A stretch of DNA of 64,000 nt, taken from NCBI RefSeq assembly GCF_002165625.1, contig NZ_NGNS01000019.1, positions 1 to 64,000 of the forward strand. The letters are read 5' to 3'. The notes below the pieces were generated by a model. The model made no database searches, was not told where the DNA came from, and worked only from the letters and a program-made list of their open reading frames with translations. The first letter of the stretch is position 1, and each line of letters starts with the position of its first letter. This DNA comes from Neiella marina (lineage in GTDB: Bacteria > Pseudomonadota > Gammaproteobacteria > Enterobacterales > Neiellaceae). Shown here piece after piece: positions 25,775-34,998 of the stretch. The position numbers were made by a program, and so were the translations under genes.

Positions 25775-26878
25775 TCACTGGCGGTATAGTTCAGCAAGCT
25801 TTTCAAAGTAGCTAACTGGGTCTGACAACCGCTCGGCATATTCCCTTGCTCGCAGCCCAACTTGTAGCCGATCAGCTGTCATGGCTTGCTGAAAGGTGGC
25901 CATTAGCTCTGGCTCTTGGTTGGCATCAACGACCCAGCCGGAGCGGCCATCATCCACAGTCTCAGGTAACCCACCGACAGCATTAACAATAGCAGGGGTG
26001 TAATGCATCGCTGCCTCAAGTGGAATCAGCCCTAAAGGCTCTTCTTTTGACAACATAACGATGGCATCACAGGCATAGTAAAAACTGCTGACATCTTCGA
26101 GAAAACCAACAAAGGTGACTTGTTGCTGTAAGCCAAGTGACGTCACAAGGGCTTGGCATTGATGGAGATAGTCTTGTGACTCCGATGGATCCTTGCCGGC
26201 AATTAGCAGTCGCCAGTTTTGATGCGGTAGTTTGCTCAGCGCAGAGATGGTTTCAAGTACGCCTTTCACCGGCGCTACTTGGCCAATATAGCCAAAGGTA
26301 AAGAGTTCAGGATCAATGGCTAACTGATTCTTCGATGCTGCCACTTGTGCTGATAAGGCCGCAGGATCCAGAGCTTGTCGAGCATTCACCGGATCGATGA
26401 GGGTACTGACTTGAACATTTAGCGAGTCGTTGAAAACACTTAGGTATTCGCGATTGATATGGCGAGAGATGCAGATAATGTGGTCTGGTTGTGATTTAAG
26501 CCACCAACGGCTGCCATTGTTGACCGGATCCCGCAAATGACAGAAGGTTTTGATCTTGAGAAATTTGGCGACCTTAGCGACTGCGGGGTAACTCCATATT
26601 TGATTACTATGGATTGCGCTGATGCGATGCCGGCGAAATATTTGGGCTAACTTCACTTGCTGACCAAGCCAAGCAAGCAGGTTTTTGCCAAACGATGGCG
26701 ATAAATCAACTGAGTAATGGGTAATGCCTTGCGCTTTCGCCCATTGCTTTAATGGCGAGCTTGCTGGGGTAATAAGAACTGGCGACACGCCATAGCGTTG
26801 ACATTGTGACAAGATCAGTTGCAGGCACCTTTCTGAACCACTAACAAAAGGCGCAACCGCCACATAAGCCACATTCAT
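25775..26878 (-). CDS. GT4 family glycosyltransferase
   Basis: This 367-residue GT-B enzyme shows an N-terminal MNVAYVAVAPFVSGSE, a donor-domain FGYIGQVAPVKGV near residue 210 and the E-x7-E-type motif EEPLGLIPLEAAMH near residue 283. The ATG at 26878 is preferred because AAGGGTG lies about seven bases upstream, whereas the first ATG at 26899 has nothing comparable. It is the third gene of a small minus-strand unit (29067 to 25775) with a membrane protein and a GT2. Confidence 0.86.
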   Translation of the reverse strand: MNVAYVAVAPFVSGSERCLQLILSQCQRYGVSPVLITPASSPLKQWAKAQGITHYSVDLSPSFGKNLLAWLGQQVKLAQIFRRHRISAIHSNQIWSYPAVAKVAKFLKIKTFCHLRDPVNNGSRWWLKSQPDHIICISRHINREYLSVFNDSLNVQVSTLIDPVNARQALDPAALSAQVAASKNQLAIDPELFTFGYIGQVAPVKGVLETISALSKLPHQNWRLLIAGKDPSESQDYLHQCQALVTSLGLQQQVTFVGFLEDVSSFYYACDAIVMLSKEEPLGLIPLEAAMHYTPAIVNAVGGLPETVDDGRSGWVVDANQEPELMATFQQAMTADRLQVGLRAREYAERLSDPVSYFEKLAELYRQ

Positions 26879-26951
26879 TGATTTCACCCTTTCTCTCATT
26901 CAAATCACAGCCAATGGTTTAACTAATCTTCTGATTAAATTGCTAATTTTT

Positions 26952-28169
26952 CTATGGAATCAAATTGAAGGTGGTGTATGCAAACAATCCCTGCCAGATG
27001 ATCACGGGCACTGAGAATGCCAAGCAGTAGCCAGTTTTCAACTGCTTAAACAGCTGCATGATCAGAATAATCAGCGCAAATGAATAGTGACCAGTGAACA
27101 GTATGTATTCATCGCCCCAAACATTGTGAAAAATGGCATTGAATCCGATCCATGCCACCAGTATCTGAATCAGCATATGCTCTTTGCGCCAGTGGCTGAT
27201 GATGCCATAACCGATACCTGTTAACACAACGGCTGACGGTATAAGGTACCAGTCAAAGAAATCCGCTAGAGCAATTGGTTCTAGTGTGATGTGGCCAGAA
27301 CGACTGAGTTCGGGCAGTGGTGCAACGATTGGGTATACCCATGAAGCCAAGCAATAGACCAAAGCCGATGGCAGCTCATTGAACAGCCGAAAATTAAAGA
27401 ACTTCAAAAACAGGAACTGGTTTGGGTCGGCTTCTCGGGTGTACAGATAAAACAGATAACCACCCACAACTGGGGCCAGCAAAAACGCAACAATGAACAG
27501 CCGATTGAATACCGCTTTGAATTGAAAATGTCGGGCCACAATGAAGTAGCCTAATAGCCCAGCAAATGCCGCGTTTGAGGTCGTTGTACCGGCGATAAAT
27601 ATGCCCAAAATCACAGCGACAACTAACAGTACAATGAGTTTGTCGATACAAATGAACGATAGTATTGCGGTGATCATCAGCAGGTAAGACTGACTAAAAT
27701 GATCCGGTGCAGACATAATTAAACTGCTAGTGGACAGCAGGTGAACCACATTCAACAACCAGACTTTGCTTAGGTTTTGTAGTGTTCGTAGTGCGAACCA
27801 AGATACCGCAGTAAAAGCGAGCGACAGGGTGATGATGTTGAACATAACGGCAGCTTTAACCGCTTGCTCATGAGGGCTGCCATCGAACAAAGGAAATAGC
27901 ACGCGAGTCAGCGGAACCCACGTATGCATTCTTAGTAAGTGCTTACTATTTAATTCTTGGTAGCCAAGATTGCCAAGCTTATGGACGTACTGGTAGACAT
28001 CGATGTTGAAAACTAAGTCAGGTTGCTCAATACCCGCCGCTCCAGGTTGCATTTTCAGTAACCAAGCGAAGGTTAGATAGATTGCGGCGGCAATGAAGAA
28101 GGAAACAACCAGATTGAGCCGAGCGGGAGTAACTGCTGTTGTTAGCTTTGTTGTGTTGACACTTTCCAT
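26952..28169 (-). CDS. Multi-spanning membrane protein (GT-C-like or polymerase-like)
   Basis: This 405-residue protein with many predicted membrane helices has no clear family match. After the first helix comes an extracytoplasmic loop with acidic and aromatic residues (PDLVFNIDVYQYVHK near residue 50), then an HLLRMHTWVPLTRVLF stretch, a layout reminiscent of GT-C transferases. It has none of the Cys/Arg/His exosortase pattern. It lies between a GT2 and a GT4 gene in one unit, so transfer, polymerisation or export of a glycan is likely. The exact function is not known. Confidence 0.65.
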   Translation of the reverse strand: MESVNTTKLTTAVTPARLNLVVSFFIAAAIYLTFAWLLKMQPGAAGIEQPDLVFNIDVYQYVHKLGNLGYQELNSKHLLRMHTWVPLTRVLFPLFDGSPHEQAVKAAVMFNIITLSLAFTAVSWFALRTLQNLSKVWLLNVVHLLSTSSLIMSAPDHFSQSYLLMITAILSFICIDKLIVLLVVAVILGIFIAGTTTSNAAFAGLLGYFIVARHFQFKAVFNRLFIVAFLLAPVVGGYLFYLYTREADPNQFLFLKFFNFRLFNELPSALVYCLASWVYPIVAPLPELSRSGHITLEPIALADFFDWYLIPSAVVLTGIGYGIISHWRKEHMLIQILVAWIGFNAIFHNVWGDEYILFTGHYSFALIILIMQLFKQLKTGYCLAFSVPVIIWQGLFAYTTFNLIP

Positions 28170-28182
28170 GTGGCGCTACTTC

Positions 28183-29067
28183 CTAACTCTGTGCTTTCAA
28201 TTCTGCTTGCCGATGTTTAGTGAGTAATTTGGAGAGTCGCTTGCGGACCAACCACCTTTTGATGAACTGGATTTCACTCGCATCTGTGGCGAAATTCTCA
28301 TCAATTTGTTGATTGATCACGTGCATGTTGGCAGGCCATTGTTCTAGGGGTAGGGCGTCAAGATACTTTTCTTGAATTTTGCCAAGCTCATATCGGGCAA
28401 TGCGGTTGATATAAATTGAAATTTCGTTCGCTGAAAAAGGCGACAGTTTCTCAAAACGATAACCGACGCCGTCCAAATAAGTGACTCGATTAGGCAGGTT
28501 GTCAACGCCAAAGGATAAGTCGGTATTGATCGCTTTTGTAAGAAATGAGTCGATCCAGTTGAGTCCCATCGGCAGGCGGAACGGACACGATTGAATGCGT
28601 TCTATGGCGCTGTGCTTCAAGCCATATAAATTGCCGAAAAAGCACGAGCGCTCCTTCACCAAACTTTCGTAGAAAGCTCTGTTTCTACCCGACAACGGCA
28701 TGCCCGCAATCGTTACTGTCTGTGCTCCTGTTGCCATCAAATGGTTGGCCATTTGGTCAAAGCACTGATCAGAAAAATTGACGTCGGCATCAACAAAAAA
28801 ATGGACGTCAGCGGCGGGATTAAGTTGATGCATGTAGTGGTTCCAAGCATTGCATTTGTCGCCGATTGCTAACTCGACAACTTGCATCTTGGCAAAGCTC
28901 TGTTGCTTGATTTGGTTTGCGATGGCGACGGTATCATCGTTACAGCCGTTGGCAATTAGATAGAAAGTATTCAGAGCCTCAGAAGTTTGCTCTAACACAC
29001 TCATAATTGACGTTTTAATATTGTCTTGTTCGTTATGAGCGAACATGCAAACGTTGTACTGTGCCAC
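28183..29067 (-). CDS. GT2 family glycosyltransferase
   Basis: This 294-residue GT-A enzyme shows NVCMFAHNEQDNIKTSI at the N-terminus, a TFYLIANGCNDDTV nucleotide-binding strand near residue 38 and the metal-binding DVHFFVDADVNFSD near residue 85. The GTG at 29067 was chosen because AGGAG lies seven bases upstream (an upstream TTG at 29103 is also in frame). It is the first gene of the minus-strand unit and is divergent from the GT4 gene at 29323. Confidence 0.82.
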   Translation of the reverse strand: MAQYNVCMFAHNEQDNIKTSIMSVLEQTSEALNTFYLIANGCNDDTVAIANQIKQQSFAKMQVVELAIGDKCNAWNHYMHQLNPAADVHFFVDADVNFSDQCFDQMANHLMATGAQTVTIAGMPLSGRNRAFYESLVKERSCFFGNLYGLKHSAIERIQSCPFRLPMGLNWIDSFLTKAINTDLSFGVDNLPNRVTYLDGVGYRFEKLSPFSANEISIYINRIARYELGKIQEKYLDALPLEQWPANMHVINQQIDENFATDASEIQFIKRWLVRKRLSKLLTKHRQAELKAQS

Positions 29068-29322
29068 GCGTCTTCTCCTGGCGTATTGGTTATTCTCCTG
29101 CAAAGTCCGTTTTACCGCTTTTTGGCAGGTAGGATGTTATTTGTACCATGACAAAGCAGTGGATAGTAGTCGTGGTTTACTTTCAACAAAGGTTCCAGAG
29201 CTGGCTTGACATCAATTGGCCAATGTAGCAACTTCGATGCTTGTCGCTCGACAAGCTGACTGATTTTCATCGGTTTAGTCGTTGATCATTGCAAGTACAT
29301 GGAACAGTGGTAGTTAAATAAC

Positions 29323-30423
29323 GTGAAGCAAACTAAAACAGTTGGAGTGACAGATTGGCACGGTTTATACGACGAAATTGCCACTTATCCGTTGCAAGGG
29401 CTGAGCTACCAGAAAATTCCAATCACCCGAAAAGGCTCCCCTTGGCTGCGTAGTCCAGTTGCTGGGTTTATGAGCAAGTATGATTTCAGCGGCATTGATG
29501 TTGTTGAATCTGTGATTAATTTGGTAGATACCAAATTGCCCTGGATCCATTCACTGGCTTGTTTGCAAGAGTCGGTTTCCTTCAACTGGCTCGGGGTGCC
29601 TTTGCCAAAGCAACTTCGTATTGCCTATGCCTCCTATTTATTCTCTCGGCCAAATTGTCGGGCTTTGTTGTTTTGGAGTCAGAGCGGCTTGGACACAGTG
29701 AAGAGTTACGGCGAACTCAATCGAGGTGTCATTGTTGATAAAGCGCGAGTGGTGTATCCCTGTATTCGTCATGTGAGCACGGAAGATTTTTCCGCCAAAC
29801 CAACGGATAGCATCAACATTTTATTCAGTGGCGACTTTTTTCGTAAAGGTGGAGTGAACGTCGTTGATGCCTTTGAAGCGGTGCAGAAAGACTTTCCAAA
29901 TGCTCGGCTTCGAATGTGTTGTGACTTCAATATGGATTTCAAAACCGACAATGTCGCAATGCGTCAGCGTTACATCGACAAAATCCAAACTAACCCAGCT
30001 ATCGTTCATGGTCGGGTTGCGCGCGACGAGATGATGAATCAAATCTTGCCGCAAACTCATATTTATTTGTTACCTACCTATAGTGAGGCTTTTGGTTATG
30101 CAGTGCTGGAAGCCATGGCATATGGTATCCCTGTGATTGCTACCGACCATATGGCGATTCCTGAATTGATTGAACATCGAGAGAGCGGCATGTTGATTGG
30201 TATTCAACACCACGACTACAGAAAGCACTTTCGAGGTTACGCCGTGAATGAAATTCCTGCAGATTTTCGCAATCACGTGACTGGCAAGTTGACGGAGTAT
30301 TTGGGAACCTTACTAGGCGATAAGGCACTCAGAGAGAAAATTGGAGCCAATGGTCAGCAGCTAGCGAGAACAAAATTCTCGGTTGAACAGCGCAATCGCA
30401 TCATGGCAGATATTTACCCATAA
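29323..30423 (+). CDS. GT4 family glycosyltransferase
   Basis: This 366-residue enzyme has the donor-domain pattern of group 1 transferases: INILFSGDFFRKGGVNVVDAF near residue 164, the HIYLLPTYSEAFGYAVLEAMAYG stretch near residue 246 containing the E-x7-E motif, and VIATD after it. The N-terminal half is less typical. It begins with GTG after a poor ribosome site. It opens the plus-strand run that extends to 39 kb and is separated from the divergent GT2 by about 255 bases that must hold both promoters. Confidence 0.83.
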   Translation: MKQTKTVGVTDWHGLYDEIATYPLQGLSYQKIPITRKGSPWLRSPVAGFMSKYDFSGIDVVESVINLVDTKLPWIHSLACLQESVSFNWLGVPLPKQLRIAYASYLFSRPNCRALLFWSQSGLDTVKSYGELNRGVIVDKARVVYPCIRHVSTEDFSAKPTDSINILFSGDFFRKGGVNVVDAFEAVQKDFPNARLRMCCDFNMDFKTDNVAMRQRYIDKIQTNPAIVHGRVARDEMMNQILPQTHIYLLPTYSEAFGYAVLEAMAYGIPVIATDHMAIPELIEHRESGMLIGIQHHDYRKHFRGYAVNEIPADFRNHVTGKLTEYLGTLLGDKALREKIGANGQQLARTKFSVEQRNRIMADIYP

Positions 30424-30538
30424 GTGCCAGATTGATGAAGCTGGTAGCCATCTGAACGCTATCTGCTTAGAATGGTGGCACTGCGCAAAGCATAACCAAA
30501 CAACAAAACCGCCACAGGCAGTTTGGTAGGGATTATTG

Positions 30539-32122
30539 ATGAGAAGGATTCTGGTTGGAGCAGATGTTGCTCTGGTCATCTTGATGTGTTTTGGGTTCGG
30601 TTCGCTGAGCTACTTGGGCTATCGTGGTTACGATGATTTCCACTACGTCTATGCAGCACTGACCTTACTCGAAACGGGTCAGCCAGTTGTGACCGATCAC
30701 TGGTCGATTCGTTTTCCTCATGTTTTCGCGTTATTCACCAGCCTGAACTCATTCGGGGTATCTGAGTGGGCACTCACTGTGCCGCCATTTATCGGCTATG
30801 TCTGCTCTGCTGTGGCTACTTATTTCGGCGTTCGTCACTTTTGGCAGCGAGGCTACGGATTGCTCGCAGCCGGATTGTTCGCTTCGACCTCATTATTTGC
30901 CGTGTTATCGAATGTACCATTCGTGTTGTTTACTCAGTTAACTCTTATTGTGGTGGGTTTTTGGCTGCTGATTTGGGCCAATGAGAGCAATCGATTGTGG
31001 CTCAATGTTGTTGCTGGTATTCCTATCGGCCTGGCAATACTGGCCCATTTGACGTCAGCGGCTGTGGTTATTTCAACAACCATCATCGCACTGTTGATCT
31101 ATAAAAATTGGCGAGCTTGGCTGCTCTGTGCACTGGGCGCAGCTGCGATTGGCTTGGCTGACATGAGTTATTTTTCTGTGACTCAGGGAGAGCCTTTATA
31201 TCGAATCAAGATAGCGTCGAATCATGCCACAATTACCAAGCATAACTTTGGTAATGAAAACAAACTCACTACCAAAACGCAGCAGGTGGTTTCTGAGCTA
31301 AAACCGGTCAGTTCAAAGAGCTTCTTCAAATTCATTACTGACTCTGAACGCTATTGGGAGCATGTACCAGTCAATATTCATTGGACAGTCAATCCCTACA
31401 TTGTGTTTCTATTACACTACGATTTAGCAATTTACAGTCTGGCGTTTATCGTCATCTTGCTGTTAACTGCCAGCGCCCAAACGAGACCATTTTCCGCTGC
31501 TCAAAAACGCATTCTTCTGGCGTTGCTGACTACGGCCGTGGTTTGGCTTATCTGTGCCAATTACATTTTCTCAATTCGACCGCATCCGCGATATTTTGGG
31601 CCGGTGGCTTATGGTATCGCTATTGCTCTTGCTGTGTATGGTGCTCGCCTTTGGCAGCAGGGGGCGCCTTGGTTGAGACATGTTGTTGTTGTCATAGGAG
31701 TAGGGGCGTTGGTGATGAATGTGCTATTGATTGATATGCGTGAGTCCAACCATACTGAACATCGCCACCTCGCTGCCTATATGGCAGATAATCCAACGGC
31801 TCAGATTGTTGTTCCTGAAGGATTTCAAGGGCGATTGTTCGACCGAATCTATGGTATGGATGCGACCAATTTACAGTTGCCAGAGCAGGCGACCAGCAGC
31901 TCATTATGGCTAGTTGCACGCAATTACCCGTTGGCGAAGCCATTCTCAGATAGTTGTGAACAGTGGGCGTCAGAATCTCGCATCACCATGATTGGCAGAT
32001 TCTTGCAACTACTTGGCATTGACGCTCTGGTACCTGAACATATAAGAAGAAAATTTATTAGTCCCGAGCAAACCATCCGCTTGGTGCGTTCTTGCGATCA
32101 AACAATGGAAGTCTCTCCATGA
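30539..32122 (+). CDS. GT-C family membrane glycosyltransferase (GT39-like)
   Basis: This 527-residue multi-spanning protein has a large acidic first loop (YLGYRGYDDFHYVYAALTLLETG near residue 28) holding the Asp-Asp pair expected of GT-C enzymes, and a C-terminal soluble part (from about residue 410). It overlaps the following dolichyl-phosphate-mannose-synthase-like GT2 by four bases. That pairing, a lipid-phosphate-sugar maker with its GT-C user, is common in glycan side-branch addition. Sugar and acceptor are unknown. The ATG at 30539 follows a TAGGGA site. Confidence 0.78.
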   Translation: MRRILVGADVALVILMCFGFGSLSYLGYRGYDDFHYVYAALTLLETGQPVVTDHWSIRFPHVFALFTSLNSFGVSEWALTVPPFIGYVCSAVATYFGVRHFWQRGYGLLAAGLFASTSLFAVLSNVPFVLFTQLTLIVVGFWLLIWANESNRLWLNVVAGIPIGLAILAHLTSAAVVISTTIIALLIYKNWRAWLLCALGAAAIGLADMSYFSVTQGEPLYRIKIASNHATITKHNFGNENKLTTKTQQVVSELKPVSSKSFFKFITDSERYWEHVPVNIHWTVNPYIVFLLHYDLAIYSLAFIVILLLTASAQTRPFSAAQKRILLALLTTAVVWLICANYIFSIRPHPRYFGPVAYGIAIALAVYGARLWQQGAPWLRHVVVVIGVGALVMNVLLIDMRESNHTEHRHLAAYMADNPTAQIVVPEGFQGRLFDRIYGMDATNLQLPEQATSSSLWLVARNYPLAKPFSDSCEQWASESRITMIGRFLQLLGIDALVPEHIRRKFISPEQTIRLVRSCDQTMEVSP

Positions 32123-33087
32123 AACTGATTATCCAAATTCCTTGCTATAACGAAGCGGAAACGCTGCCCGAAACTTATGCCGATTTGCCCAAGCAAATAG
32201 ACGGCATTGATGTCATTGAGACATTGATTGTCGACGATGGCAGTCAAGACGGCACGTCTGAGGTGGCCCGTGAGCTGGGAATTACACACGTGATTCGCAA
32301 CAAGAATAACAAAGGGTTGGCAAGGACCTTCCGAATTGCTCTCGAAGAATCGATTAAGGCGGGGGCTGATATCATCGTAAATACCGATGGTGACAACCAG
32401 TACAACGGCGCCGATATCGCTAAGTTGGTGAAACCGATACTCGCAGGCGAAGCGGATATTGTTGTTGGCGATCGGGAAACCCACAAAATTGAGCATTTTT
32501 CACCGTTTAAAAAGCTACTGCAATACTTAGGCAGTGCAGTGGTGCGGCGGCTATCTGGGACTAGCGTGCCAGATACGGTTTCCGGTTTTAGGGCCATTAG
32601 TCGCGAAGCGGCAATAAAAACCAACATCGTTTCGCCATTCAGCTATACCATCGAAACCATCATTCAAGCTGGCAAAAAGCACATGGCGATCACTTCGGTA
32701 CCGGTAGGGACGAATCCTAAAACCCGTGAGAGCCGATTGTTCACCAGTATTCCTAAATTCGTCCAGCGTCAGCTTTCTGCCATGGTGCGGATGTATGCCA
32801 TGTACCAGCCGATGCGTTTCTTCTTTTACATCGGTATTGTTATGGGAGTGATTGGCGCCATTCCGATCATTCGCTTTTTGTATAAGTACTTCATTGGCCA
32901 AGGCGACGGTCACATCCAGTCGCTGGTCTTGGGGGGCTCATTCTTGCTAATGGGGTTCTTGGCTATTCTGGTTGGTTTGCTATCAGACCTGATATCTCAC
33001 AATCGACAGATGATTGAAACGATTCTCGAGAAGACTCGAGCGCTCGAGCTTGAACTAATGAAGTATAAGCAAGACAAAAAAGAATAA
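32119..33087 (+). CDS. DPM1/GtrB-like GT2 glycosyltransferase with membrane tail
   Basis: This 322-residue protein has an N-terminal GT-A domain of the polyprenyl-phosphate glycosyltransferase kind: IIQIPCYNEAETLPE, then LIVDDGSQDGT near residue 36 and the DxD-type IIVNTDGDNQYNG near residue 90. Two hydrophobic helices follow (about 230-255 and 268-292). Such enzymes link a sugar from a nucleotide donor to a polyprenyl phosphate. The ATG overlaps the stop of the GT-C gene, so the two probably work in sequence. Confidence 0.87.
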   Translation: MKLIIQIPCYNEAETLPETYADLPKQIDGIDVIETLIVDDGSQDGTSEVARELGITHVIRNKNNKGLARTFRIALEESIKAGADIIVNTDGDNQYNGADIAKLVKPILAGEADIVVGDRETHKIEHFSPFKKLLQYLGSAVVRRLSGTSVPDTVSGFRAISREAAIKTNIVSPFSYTIETIIQAGKKHMAITSVPVGTNPKTRESRLFTSIPKFVQRQLSAMVRMYAMYQPMRFFFYIGIVMGVIGAIPIIRFLYKYFIGQGDGHIQSLVLGGSFLLMGFLAILVGLLSDLISHNRQMIETILEKTRALELELMKYKQDKKE

Positions 33088-33101
33088 CGGGCGCTGCTGT
33101 T

Positions 33102-34982
33102 GTGAGTCGATTCTCTTTACCATTATGGCTCGTTGTTCTGACGAGCCTTGGATGCAGTTCGACACCGACAGTGCCAGACAGCCAAGAGCCTGCTGCGCCA
33201 TCAGCGCCCAAGGCTATCATCGCGCCAGAACCAACAGAACAAAGTCGCTTTTATCGGCCGCCAAAACTCAGTCGTCAACAACTCAAGTTAAAGATTACTG
33301 AGCAGCAAGAGCTTTTGGCGACCTTGTTGCAGCGCTATACCGACCAACATCCAGAAGTTGTTACTGCTGTTCGAAAGCTCAATTCATTGCAGTCGCAACT
33401 TCAGCGCCATCACCCAGAGGCAGCTCAACAAGCGATAACTGAGGCCGACCACAAGGCTGCTCATCCAAGCCCGCTACAGCCGTGGCGGCCGCAAATTCTT
33501 GATTCTGAGCAGCATTACTTACCCGATTTTTCTTACGCAGGATATCGTTGGGGCGAACAACAACCTCGGCTGACTGGGGCTACGATTGTCGATGTGACTG
33601 AATTCGGCGTTGTTGCCAGCGATGAGCAAGACGACAGTGTGGCGATGTTAGCGGCTCTGGAACATGCTCATGAGGTGAGTGGTCCGGTGATTGTTCAGTT
33701 ACCTCAGGGGCGAGTCGACCTATCGCGAGTTCTAGCGATTCAGCGCAGTCAAATTTTGTTGCGTGGCGCTGGCTCATCTGCAGAAACCGGAACGGAGCTA
33801 TTTTTTTCTAAGCCTCTGTTGTCTGTCGCTGCAGAAGACCAGCAGCAATGGAAAATTCGACAACTAGTCGCGAACAACAAAAATGCCACCCAGAAGGGTC
33901 ATTCTCCGGTTTCGTGGAAGGGTGGTTTTATCTGGACGAAGCCCCGATTAAAGCCATTTTCGACGGCGTTGGCAGTAGAGACTCTCGCTGGCAAACAAGG
34001 TCAGCATGAGCTGGAAGTCAATGACTCCAGCCTTTTCTTCGTAGGCCAAACGCTAGTCGTCGCTTGGTGTAGTTCAGGTTGCCAAAGAGCTAGTTTTGAC
34101 AAGCACTTGATGGCCGGTACTCGAACTAAATTGGGAAGGGCATATGATCGGCGAGCAAATTTGGTTAACCAGTTTGTGACAGTGGAAGCCATTGATGGCA
34201 ATCGTATTCGAGTAAAAGAACCTTTGCTACATCACGTCAAGCCCGAATGGCATGTTAAGTTGCGCACTGCTGAGCTGCTCGAGCAAGTTGGCTTTGAACA
34301 GTTTAGAGTGTCATTCACCAAAAGGCCGTACGCTGGTCATCACAAAGAGCCTGGTTTTAACGCCTTGTTCTTGAATCAGCTTAAACACAGTTGGGTCGAT
34401 GATGTGACAACTGTCGATGCCGATAATGGTTTTGTCGTGGAACAAAGTGCTAATCTCAGCCTTAACGATATAGCTGTTATTGGTCGCGGCGGCCATTACA
34501 CCATGAGTATCGCGACATCCAACTATGTGTTGACAACGAACTTCAGGTTTTTAGCTCCGGCCTTGCATTCGCCGGCGGTTGGATGGAATGCTGAGCTTAA
34601 TGTTTATAGTGGCGGTATGGTCAAAAACGCAAAGTTTAATTTGCACCGTGGATTGAATCAGCAAAACCTATTTGATGATATTGAAGCTCATGTCGCCAGC
34701 ACTCGTGACTTGTTTACCGAAGCGGGTGGCCGCGACTCTGGGCCTATTGCGGCAGGCTATACAACATATTGGAATGTTCGAGCGCAGGGTAATGTTAATC
34801 TACCTATTAACGTCGCAGCCCCAGGGATTCGTTTGATTGGTTTGAGCTTTTCTCAGCCGCTGAAGACGAAATCACCATTCATTGGTTACGCTGAAGGTTT
34901 AAATCATGATGGGATAGAACCTGCATCCTTATATCGTTATCTATTACAGCAGCGCTTACCTAAGCAAGCGACAGGCAACTAA
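33102..34982 (+). CDS. Lipoprotein with PCP-like helix and pectate-lyase-type beta-helix
   Basis: This 626-residue exported protein starts with a lipoprotein-type signal ending SLGC (Cys18) and a Pro/Ala linker. Residues about 58-103 form a charged helix with LLQRYTDQHPEVV, which closely resembles the coiled-coil segment of polysaccharide co-polymerases (Wzz/GNVR type). From about residue 160 comes a pectate-lyase-3-like beta-helix (VTEFGVVASDEQDDSVAMLA, then VIVQLPQGRVDLSRVL), continuing to the end. A CSSGC pair lies near residue 325. The GTG start has only a weak ribosome site. It may trim or bind the exopolysaccharide at the outer membrane. No catalytic motif was identified. Confidence 0.72.
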   Translation: MSRFSLPLWLVVLTSLGCSSTPTVPDSQEPAAPSAPKAIIAPEPTEQSRFYRPPKLSRQQLKLKITEQQELLATLLQRYTDQHPEVVTAVRKLNSLQSQLQRHHPEAAQQAITEADHKAAHPSPLQPWRPQILDSEQHYLPDFSYAGYRWGEQQPRLTGATIVDVTEFGVVASDEQDDSVAMLAALEHAHEVSGPVIVQLPQGRVDLSRVLAIQRSQILLRGAGSSAETGTELFFSKPLLSVAAEDQQQWKIRQLVANNKNATQKGHSPVSWKGGFIWTKPRLKPFSTALAVETLAGKQGQHELEVNDSSLFFVGQTLVVAWCSSGCQRASFDKHLMAGTRTKLGRAYDRRANLVNQFVTVEAIDGNRIRVKEPLLHHVKPEWHVKLRTAELLEQVGFEQFRVSFTKRPYAGHHKEPGFNALFLNQLKHSWVDDVTTVDADNGFVVEQSANLSLNDIAVIGRGGHYTMSIATSNYVLTTNFRFLAPALHSPAVGWNAELNVYSGGMVKNAKFNLHRGLNQQNLFDDIEAHVASTRDLFTEAGGRDSGPIAAGYTTYWNVRAQGNVNLPINVAAPGIRLIGLSFSQPLKTKSPFIGYAEGLNHDGIEPASLYRYLLQQRLPKQATGN

Positions 34983-34998
34983 AACACCACGACATGAA

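Noticed and set aside
26952-28169. The membrane protein as a candidate exosortase
   Set aside because: It lacks the Cys, Arg and His motif pattern of exosortases and looks more like a GT-C or polymerase-type protein.
29123-29138. Sigma-54-like TGGCAG-N5-ATGTT between divergent glycosyltransferase genes
   Set aside because: The essential GC of the -12 element is GT, so the match is probably chance.
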